This document shows, piece after piece, positions 12,128-17,652 of a DNA stretch of 17,652 nt. Source of the DNA: an uncultured Rothia sp. (lineage in GTDB: Bacteria; Actinomycetota; Actinomycetes; Actinomycetales; Micrococcaceae); contig CALGXU010000331.1 of the NCBI GenBank assembly GCA_937935205.1, forward strand, positions 1 to 17,652, written 5' to 3'. The notes under the pieces are model-generated. The model was not told the origin of the DNA. It did not search any database and was given only the letters and a program-made list of their open reading frames with translations. Each line of letters begins with the position of its first letter. Position 1 is the first letter of the stretch. Position numbers and translations under genes: made by a program.

Positions 12128-13159
12128 ATGACCAGTGCAGATTTCTCTCCCGCGCCCTTTGCTGTACCCAGCGTTACCCTGCCCGACCTCGAGTACACCC
12201 TCTACCAGCCGCAGCAGCTCAAAAGCCGCGTGCCCGCCCTCATGATTCACGGCTTCGCCACCCGCGGCGATCAGCTCTACGGCGGCACCGGCTGGATCCG
12301 CCAATACCTGCGCGCCGGATACCCCGTGCTGATCGTTGACCTGCCCTACCACATGGACGAATACCTCAAAGACCCGCAGTTCACGGTTGATTGCAAACTC
12401 CCTGCCTATACGCAGTTGATGAGCGGTGAAATCCCGTTTGATTCGGTGTCCTCTGTCGATGCGGCGAGTGTCGAGTCTGCGGGTGTCGATGCGGCTGGCC
12501 AGCCGCTGACCCCCATTCACCTGCTCACCGGCGCACTTGCCCAGCTGCTGCGCACCGTCGCCACCGAGAACGACCTCAGCGTTGAGCTGGCGCCCCGCGC
12601 ACACGTTATCGGGTTCTCCTTCGGCGCCCGCATCGGCTGGGAACTCGCCCTCACCCACCCGGAGGCGGTCGCATCCCTCACCCTGGGCGGCCTGCCCCTG
12701 CACGACCACCTCATCACCCTGCGCGCCATGCTCGAAGCGCACGAAGGTACCAGCGCCTCCGCGAGCGCAGAAACCCCCGCGGCGGACTCCACCGACGAGG
12801 CGATTGCCTCCTTCACCTCGATTATTGATAACTCCCCCATTCAGCCCGACGCGCTACTGAAGTTCGTGCGGATTCCTTTCGGCCCGTTCTTCGACGTGCC
12901 CGCCCTGCGTGCAGGTTCCCCGAACCTTCCTGCGGGTGACCCCGGCGCGCATCCGCGCGTACCCATTGCGGTGGTGCTCGGTGATGCGGACACCATCGCC
13001 GCCGACGGTGCGGAACTCTACGACATGGTGCGTGAGGACAACCCGCTCAACCGTTTTATCTCTCTGCCCGGCCGCGACCACGTGAACGCCCTGACCTCGG
13101 GCGCGTTCCGGCGCGGCGCGCTCGCCTTCGCCGCCGAGGTAGATGCGGCAACGTCATAA
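12128..13159 (+). CDS. Alpha/beta-fold hydrolase
   Basis: This is a cytoplasmic serine hydrolase of unknown substrate, 343 aa. Core features follow the fold in order: LMIHGFATRGDQ (39-49) for the oxyanion loop, VLIVDLPYHMDEY (67-79), the nucleophile elbow HVIGFSFGARIGWELALTHP with S164 in G-F-S-F-G, an acid in VVLGDADTIAADG (D286 or D288), and H318 in PGRDHVNAL. The triad looks complete. Two Ala/Ser-rich insertions (about 104-127 and 207-225), the second probably in the lid region, are unusual. There is no signal peptide. It appears to have a leaderless promoter and to be separate from yihY (83-bp gap) and mscR (151-bp gap). An esterase, lipase or haloperoxidase-like activity is possible; nothing in the context decides. 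Confidence 0.88.
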   Translation: MTSADFSPAPFAVPSVTLPDLEYTLYQPQQLKSRVPALMIHGFATRGDQLYGGTGWIRQYLRAGYPVLIVDLPYHMDEYLKDPQFTVDCKLPAYTQLMSGEIPFDSVSSVDAASVESAGVDAAGQPLTPIHLLTGALAQLLRTVATENDLSVELAPRAHVIGFSFGARIGWELALTHPEAVASLTLGGLPLHDHLITLRAMLEAHEGTSASASAETPAADSTDEAIASFTSIIDNSPIQPDALLKFVRIPFGPFFDVPALRAGSPNLPAGDPGAHPRVPIAVVLGDADTIAADGAELYDMVREDNPLNRFISLPGRDHVNALTSGAFRRGALAFAAEVDAATS

Positions 13160-13223
13160 AACGTCAAATTCGCGTGGACGCTTCACTATCGGCTTTATCG
13201 TGCGTTAGGTACGCCTTTGCTCG

Positions 13224-13229
13224 TAGAAT
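13224..13229 (+). promoter_or_regulatory. -10 box upstream of the mscR operon
   Basis: TAGAAT lies 82 bases before the mscR ATG, with no clear -35 (TGCGTT at 17-base spacing is the best). Transcription near 13236 would place the 13260-13287 repeats in the leader. Confidence 0.45.
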
Positions 13230-13259
13230 GGGAAGATATCAAAAAACCTTTATCTCGCG

Positions 13260-13287
13260 GTTGAACCTCATCTGCTGTTGAACCTCA
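13260..13287 (+). repeat. Direct repeat GTTGAACCTCA x2 in the mscR leader
   Basis: GTTGAACCTCA occurs at 13260-13270 and 13277-13287 (17-base period), flanked by complementary CGCGG and CCGCG (13256-13260 and 13289-13293). It may be a regulator site or an RNA element of the formaldehyde-detoxification operon. Confidence 0.6.
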
Positions 13288-13310
13288 GCCGCGCCCAGCA
13301 AAGGAGCAGC

Positions 13311-14402
13311 ATGCACAAGGTCAAGGCTGTCGTAGCCCTTGAACAGGACGCACCCGTCGTCGTCACCACCATCAACGTACCCGACCCCGGCAAGGGCGAA
13401 GCACTCGTCAAGGTCCTCACCTGCGGTGTCTGCCAGACCGACCACCACTACGTCACCGGCGGCGTCGGCCAGGACTTCCCCTACCTGCTGGGCCACGAGT
13501 CCGCAGGTATCGTCGAAGCTGTCGGCGATGACGTCACCGACATCGCCCCCGGCGACCTGGTCATCCTCAACTGGCGTGCCGTCTGCGGCGAATGCCGCGC
13601 ATGCCGCAAGGGCCAGCCGCAGTACTGCTTCGCAACCCACAACGCAACCCAGAAGATGACCCTCGAGGACGGCACCGAGCTCACCCCCGCACTGGGTATC
13701 GGCTCCTTCGCGGAGAAGACCCTCGTCGCAGCAGGTCAGTGCACCAAGATTACCGCTGACATCACCCCCGAACAGTACGCAGCAATCGGTCTGCTCGGCT
13801 GCGGCGTTACCGCAGGTCTGGGCGCTGTACTGAACACCGGTGAGCTCAAGCGCGGCGAGTCCGTCGCAGTCATCGGTTGCGGCGGCGTCGGCACCGCATC
13901 AATCGCAGGCGCACAGCTCGGTGGCGCAACCACCATCATCGCCGTCGACATCGACGAAGAGAAGCTGGCACGCGCACGCGAGCACGGCGCAACCCACACC
14001 GTGAACTCCTCCAAGGTCGACCCCGTCGAGGCCATTAAGGAACTCACCGGCGGCTTCGGTGCAGACCTCGTCATCGACGCTGTCGGCATCGCCCCCACCT
14101 TCAAGCAGGCCTTCGAAGCACGCGACCTGGCTGGACGCGTCGTGCTCGTCGGTGTGCCCGCCCCCGGCACCACCTGGGACATCCCGCTGGATGAGGTCTT
14201 CGGCCGCGGCGGCTCCATCAAGAGCGCATGGTACGGCGACACTCTGCCCTCCCGCGACTTCCCCGAATTCGTGGACCAGTACCTGCTCGGCCGTCTCGAC
14301 CTGGACAGCTTCGTCTCCGAGCGCATCGGCCTCGAAGACGTCAACGAAGCATTCGAAACCATGAAGACCGGCCGCGTGCTGCGCTCGGTCGTGGAACTCT
14401 AG
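13311..14402 (+). CDS. mscR: S-(hydroxymethyl)mycothiol dehydrogenase
   Basis: This NAD- and zinc-dependent, mycothiol-linked formaldehyde dehydrogenase (EC 1.1.1.306) oxidises S-hydroxymethylmycothiol to S-formylmycothiol; the family is also reported to reduce S-nitrosomycothiol. The chosen product is 363 aa, normal for the family. GroES-like domain: catalytic zinc ligands C41 in CGVCQTD, H62/E63 in GHESAG, and C164 in LLGCGVTAG. The structural zinc cysteines C92, C95, C98 and C106 are in CGECRACRKGQPQYC. The NAD Rossmann motif GCGGVG is at 189-194, and acidic D213 favours NAD. The ATG at 13311 is preceded by AAAGGAG with four-base spacing; an in-frame ATG 33 bases upstream lacks such a site. 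Its stop is 9 bases from the next gene, whose ribosome site AGGAG overlaps the stop. Strong codon bias suggests high expression. Confidence 0.95.
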   Translation: MHKVKAVVALEQDAPVVVTTINVPDPGKGEALVKVLTCGVCQTDHHYVTGGVGQDFPYLLGHESAGIVEAVGDDVTDIAPGDLVILNWRAVCGECRACRKGQPQYCFATHNATQKMTLEDGTELTPALGIGSFAEKTLVAAGQCTKITADITPEQYAAIGLLGCGVTAGLGAVLNTGELKRGESVAVIGCGGVGTASIAGAQLGGATTIIAVDIDEEKLARAREHGATHTVNSSKVDPVEAIKELTGGFGADLVIDAVGIAPTFKQAFEARDLAGRVVLVGVPAPGTTWDIPLDEVFGRGGSIKSAWYGDTLPSRDFPEFVDQYLLGRLDLDSFVSERIGLEDVNEAFETMKTGRVLRSVVEL

Positions 14403-14411
14403 GAGCGTAGC

Positions 14412-15059
14412 GTGAGCGAACGTATTGAACGAGTCGTCACCTCCGGCACCTTCTCGCTGGACGGCGGCTGCTGGGATGTTGACAACAACGTCTGGATTAT
14501 CGGCAATGACTCCTCCGTGATCATCATTGACCCCGCCCACGACGTCGACAAGATCTCCCGCACCGTCGCAGACCGCACCGTGGAGAAGATTCTGCTGACC
14601 CACGCCCACGACGACCACATCCGCAGCGCCAAGGAAGCGGCAGAACGCTTCGGCGCACCCGTCTACCTGAACCCCGCAGACCGCGTGCTCTGGGAAATGG
14701 TGTACCCCTCCTGGGACTTTGACCACGAACTTGCTGACGGCGACGTGGTGCGCATCGGCGACACCGAGCTGACCGTACTGGCGACCCCCGGCCACTCCCC
14801 CGGCTCCGTGTGCTTCTACGCACCCACCCTCAGCTGGGAGAACAGCGAAGGCGTCGTCTTCTCCGGCGACACCCTCTTCAACGGCGGCCCCGGCGCAACC
14901 GGACGCTCCTACAGCGACTTCGACACCATCATCGAGTCGATCTCGACCCGTCTGCTGACCCTGCCCGAGTCCACCGCGGTCCTCACCGGCCACGGCGACA
15001 GCACCGGCATCGGCCTGGAAGCACCCGAGCTTCCGGCATGGATCAAGCGTGGTCACTAA
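14412..15059 (+). CDS. MBL-fold hydrolase partnered with mscR (possible S-formylmycothiol hydrolase)
   Basis: This is a metallo-beta-lactamase-fold protein of the glyoxalase II-like group, 215 aa, cytoplasmic. The binuclear metal site is intact: H64-A-H66-D-D68-H69 in THAHDDHIRSA, H128 in TPGHSPGSVCFY, D153 in FSGDTLFNGGPGATGRSYSD, and H194 in TGHGDSTGIG. Its GTG start follows AGGAG (14401-14405), which abuts the mscR stop, so the two genes are translationally linked. In mycobacteria an MBL gene also neighbours mscR (Rv2259-Rv2260, from memory). Since glyoxalase II enzymes hydrolyse thioesters, I infer hydrolysis of S-formylmycothiol to formate and mycothiol, completing formaldehyde detoxification; this function is not shown by sequence alone. 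A strong terminator follows. Confidence 0.9.
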   Translation: MSERIERVVTSGTFSLDGGCWDVDNNVWIIGNDSSVIIIDPAHDVDKISRTVADRTVEKILLTHAHDDHIRSAKEAAERFGAPVYLNPADRVLWEMVYPSWDFDHELADGDVVRIGDTELTVLATPGHSPGSVCFYAPTLSWENSEGVVFSGDTLFNGGPGATGRSYSDFDTIIESISTRLLTLPESTAVLTGHGDSTGIGLEAPELPAWIKRGH

Positions 15060-15134
15060 ACCGGTAGCCTCGCGCTGAGGTTCTCATGCTGAAGCTTTCA
15101 CGTTGAGGCTCACCCAAACCGAGCACGGTACACA

Positions 15135-15183
15135 AAAGGCGGATGCCCCACCACCTACAGAAGGTGGCGGGGCATCCGCCTTT
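15135..15183. terminator. Strong bidirectional terminator between convergent genes
   Basis: A perfect 15-bp stem (15135-15149 with 15169-15183) continues after one A/C mismatch with CCACCT/AGGTGG and closes on ACAGA. The arms begin AAA and end TTT, so each strand has a short U-tract. It separates the plus-strand mscR-MBL operon from the minus-strand transporter. Confidence 0.93.
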
Positions 15184-15237
15184 AAGCATGGGCTCATCAC
15201 GCTCGAGCTGCCCGCAAGGAGCTAGCAGCGACCTAAA

Positions 15238-16857
15238 CTAGCCGCGTTCCGTCTCAGCCAAAGGAGCCAGCTGCTCCTCATGCTCCTCACGCCACAGGTA
15301 GCCGTACAAATGGCCCAACGCAAAATACAGAGTCGCAATAATCACCGGCACCATAAACGCATTACGGTAATACGGAGCATCGCCCATATAGCCGCCCCAC
15401 ATGCAACCCATCGCAAGACCAACGCCCAACATCGAACGAGTAAAGAAGCTTGCCTGCGAATCAGGAATATGCTTGAGCGAACGGTTCAGCCACAGCTCAT
15501 GGCCGCCAAAGGCAACGCCCAGCACCGCGCCGCAGAACGCCAACGCATAGAAAATCGTGGACGTATCATCGCTCGCCGGCAAATACAGCGCCGCCATAAT
15601 CAGCAGAATACCGCTCACCAGCCAGCCATGCCACGGATTCACCGAACGGCCACCCAAAACCACCGGGAAAGCCACCACCACGAGCGCGCCGGTACCGGTC
15701 GCAACCATCGCCATAAACAGGTTCATCGAACCGTGAATCAGCGAGAAGCCCAGCAGACCAGAACCAACCGAACCCATGCACGCGCCCAGCAGCACCAGGC
15801 CAAGAATCAGCACCACCGTCTGACGGCTCGGACGCACCAGATTCTGCGGCGGAGCCATACGAATACGCGAAATATCCGGCAGAACCCTCGGTGCCACCAG
15901 CACCACAATGAACAGCAAGGCATCCAGAATAATCGTGATCCAGAAGCCCGCGTACTCATTATTCGGGGTGACGTACGCATCGCCCAGCCATACCAACAGA
16001 GCAGCCAGCGGATGCATCGACATGTTCGCCGTGGTACCCCACGACACCGCAGTCGACAAGCGAACATCACTGTACTGGTAGTTACGGCGATACAACGACT
16101 CAAGAGCGAACGGAGTCCACGGCGGAGTCGTAAAACCCATCGCCACGCACGAGAGCGCATGGTAGGTCGTACTCACGTTATTCGGGTCAACCGTCAAACG
16201 CCAACCAATCACCAACATATTCGACACCGCAGCAATATTCAGTATCGACGTAATCGCCAGCAACGACCGCAAACCCAAAGCACGCACCAGCATCGGGCCG
16301 AGCATAATCTGCACCGAATACGCGCCAGTAAACGCCGCCACCGCATAGCCGCCATCATGCACACTACCCAGATGGCTCGCCAACAGAATATACAGCGCAA
16401 ACGCCGAAGAAGCCGCCGGAATGTGGAACAGAATCGTCAACACGCTACGGGCAAAACCCTCAGCACGAAGCACCGCATACAGGTGACGACGCTGCTCTTT
16501 ACCATTGCGCTGAAACAACGCCCAATGCTGACGCAAAATATCCGGCAGTGAAGCGTTCGTATTAATCTCATCCGCAGCCGGAATCGGGCGAGGCGGCAAC
16601 TCCTGCAACACGTGCTCGTTGTTGCGCACCACATCCGTCAGGGAGGTGCCCGGAACCGTCGGAATACCCGTGCCCGAAGCACGCATTTTATTCAGCGCAT
16701 CGGAGGCGGGGCTCACCTTCGTGGTGCGCGGAGGAACCTCCGGCGCGGATGCGCTAGCGCGCGCATCAGCCGAAGGCTCCACACGATACGTTGAATTCGG
16801 TGCCCTGTCCTGAGGTGTCGAGGTCATCATCTCTTTCACGAATAAGCCGCCGGACAT
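15238..16857 (-). CDS. MFS-type transporter with long cytoplasmic N-terminus
   Basis: This integral membrane protein of 539 aa has about 12 hydrophobic segments from residue 138 onward (for example SVLTILFHIPAASSAFALYI, QTVVLILGLVLLGACMGSVG, WLVSGILLIMAALYLPA, VPVIIATLYFALGHLYGYL). This matches the two six-helix halves of the major facilitator superfamily, with a short loop around ALGLRSLL after the second helix. The substrate is unknown. The first 135 residues are hydrophilic and Pro/Ser/Ala/Arg-rich, an atypically long cytoplasmic extension. The start is uncertain: the ATG at 16857 has no good ribosome site, while ATG-ATG at 16830/16827 directly follows GAAAGAG. Only 35-65 bases separate it from the SbcC-like gene upstream in the same direction, so co-transcription is likely. 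An efflux role is possible but unproven. Confidence 0.75.
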   Translation of the reverse strand: MSGGLFVKEMMTSTPQDRAPNSTYRVEPSADARASASAPEVPPRTTKVSPASDALNKMRASGTGIPTVPGTSLTDVVRNNEHVLQELPPRPIPAADEINTNASLPDILRQHWALFQRNGKEQRRHLYAVLRAEGFARSVLTILFHIPAASSAFALYILLASHLGSVHDGGYAVAAFTGAYSVQIMLGPMLVRALGLRSLLAITSILNIAAVSNMLVIGWRLTVDPNNVSTTYHALSCVAMGFTTPPWTPFALESLYRRNYQYSDVRLSTAVSWGTTANMSMHPLAALLVWLGDAYVTPNNEYAGFWITIILDALLFIVVLVAPRVLPDISRIRMAPPQNLVRPSRQTVVLILGLVLLGACMGSVGSGLLGFSLIHGSMNLFMAMVATGTGALVVVAFPVVLGGRSVNPWHGWLVSGILLIMAALYLPASDDTSTIFYALAFCGAVLGVAFGGHELWLNRSLKHIPDSQASFFTRSMLGVGLAMGCMWGGYMGDAPYYRNAFMVPVIIATLYFALGHLYGYLWREEHEEQLAPLAETERG

Positions 16858-16892
16858 GCTACAACAGAGGCCCGGAAGCGAATTTATGCCTA

Positions 16893-17652
16893 CTAGGAGT
16901 TTACCCTCACCGACGAGCCGTTCTGTCCCTTTTCAACCACAATCTGGGCGGGAATACGGTTCTTCATCTCCTCCACATGCGAAATCAGGCCAATAGTGCG
17001 GCCACTATCACGTAGCGACTCAATCGTGCCCATCACCATGTCCAGGGTCTCGGCGTCCAGCGTACCGAAACCCTCATCAATGAAGAGGGTATCCAACTCG
17101 ATACCGCCGTTATTCGCCTGAACAACCTCAGCCAGGCCCAACGCCAGCGACAGAGACGCCAAGAACGACTCACCACCGGACAGCGACGACGCCTCACGCG
17201 GCTCGCCCGTCCACGTGTCAGTAATCTCAAGGTTCAGGCCGCCACCGGAACGGCTACCCTTCGCACGGTGATCGCTGAACACCATGCCGTAGCGGCCCTC
17301 ACTCATCCGGTCCAGGTGCAGCGACGCCGACTGCAGAATACGCTCAAACTCGGCACCCAGCACGTAGCTGACCAGGTCAACCTGATGCTCATAACCGCCC
17401 AGCGTATCACCGCGGGCAGCCGCCGCCAGGTTAGCCAGCATCTGCGCACGGTCATAACGCCGCGCCGTCTGCGCGCGGAACGCCGCATACTCGCTGCGCA
17501 GCGCCTGCAAAGAACGCAGCACGCTCTCCCGCTCACCCTCACGAAGAGTCAAACGGTGCGCCGCCGCACGCAACTGCTCAACCTGCTCACGCACATCTTG
17601 CAAATCATCCGGCGCCTGCTCACCGGCGGCAACACGAGCCGCCACCGCAACA
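16893..17652 (-). CDS. sbcC: SbcC/Rad50-type nuclease ATPase, C-terminal part
   Basis: This is the C-terminal portion (over 250 aa visible) of an SMC-like ATPase that works with SbcD (Mre11-type nuclease) to open hairpins and process DNA ends. The gene runs off the right edge; the frame is open to 17652 and the start lies outside. A helical, coiled-coil-like stretch with many Arg/Gln/Glu residues (first 80 or so visible residues) precedes the ATPase lobe. That lobe has the ABC signature LSGGES, Walker B DTLFIDEGFGTLD with the catalytic Glu, and the switch His in GLISHVEEM. The D-loop GTLD is also present. The stop TAG lies at 16893-16895, shortly before the MFS-type gene. SbcD is not visible and would be expected upstream, beyond the window. 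Confidence 0.92.
   Translation of the reverse strand, partial: VAVAARVAAGEQAPDDLQDVREQVEQLRAAAHRLTLREGERESVLRSLQALRSEYAAFRAQTARRYDRAQMLANLAAAARGDTLGGYEHQVDLVSYVLGAEFERILQSASLHLDRMSEGRYGMVFSDHRAKGSRSGGGLNLEITDTWTGEPREASSLSGGESFLASLSLALGLAEVVQANNGGIELDTLFIDEGFGTLDAETLDMVMGTIESLRDSGRTIGLISHVEEMKNRIPAQIVVEKGQNGSSVRVNS

Noticed and set aside
13278..13310. Earlier in-frame ATG for mscR
   Set aside because: It gives 11 extra residues not expected for the family, and the later ATG has a near-ideal AAAGGAG site.
13899..15056. Minus-strand frame across mscR and the MBL gene
   Set aside because: It spans two well-supported genes on the other strand and their junction, with no conserved motif; a codon-bias shadow.
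15280..16551. Plus-strand frame opposite the MFS-type transporter
   Set aside because: The translation is extremely Arg/His/Gln/Asn-rich, typical of the complement of membrane-protein codons; no start signals.
1..17652. Search for CRISPR arrays, insertion sequences, toxin-antitoxin pairs, phage genes or a defence island
   Set aside because: No regularly spaced repeats, transposase, integrase or restriction motifs are visible; apart from the inverted-repeat element, the window is ordinary chromosomal DNA.

Overview
The window looks like chromosomal DNA from a mycothiol-producing actinobacterium. The mycothiol-dependent formaldehyde dehydrogenase, the ilvB-ilvN-ilvC order, several GTG and TTG starts, strong C-ending codon bias in the highly expressed genes, and two apparently leaderless promoters all point that way. 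Moderate GC content and overall gene style suggest the Micrococcaceae, with a Rothia-like species as my best guess; this is inference and not proven. I see no prophage, insertion sequence, CRISPR array or defence island. Most of the window is core metabolism, and the unusual signal is mainly in the non-coding DNA.

Layout, left to right. Bases 1-44 are the 5' part of a tRNA-Lys(CUU) on the minus strand, with its promoter. Next, on the minus strand, comes the branched-chain amino acid operon ilvB-ilvN-ilvC (read right to left, 3825 to 255). It is preceded by a 12-codon leader peptide rich in Ile/Leu/Val codons, an intrinsic terminator and an alternative antiterminator, which together form a complete attenuator. 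The ilvN-ilvC gap holds three stem-loops and a possible internal promoter. A plus-strand gene of unknown function (4288-4827) follows, then a 96-bp inverted-repeat structure, then a second, complete tRNA-Lys(CUU) on the minus strand that shares its upstream leader with the first copy.

From 5470 to 15059 everything is on the plus strand: a Bcp-type peroxiredoxin; tRNA-Leu(UAG) with promoter and terminator; a Tat-exported lipoprotein solute-binding protein with two Ser/Ala/Pro-rich inserts; malate:quinone oxidoreductase (mqo); a YihY/BrkB-family membrane protein starting at TTG; an alpha/beta hydrolase; and a two-gene operon of S-(hydroxymethyl)mycothiol dehydrogenase and a metallo-beta-lactamase-fold hydrolase. 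A strong bidirectional terminator (15135-15183) separates these from two minus-strand genes: a 12-TM MFS-type transporter with a long cytoplasmic N-terminus and, running off the right edge, the C-terminal part of an SbcC-type nuclease ATPase.

How the genes work together: IlvB/IlvN/IlvC carry out the first two shared steps of Val/Ile/Leu synthesis and appear to be controlled by charging of the matching tRNAs. MscR and the MBL hydrolase plausibly form a formaldehyde detoxification module that oxidises S-hydroxymethylmycothiol and then hydrolyses the formyl thioester. Bcp adds peroxide defence, and Mqo feeds malate electrons into the quinone pool. Several plus-strand genes (bcp, mqo, yihY) have compact GC-rich hairpins in their 5' leaders, a recurring pattern worth testing.
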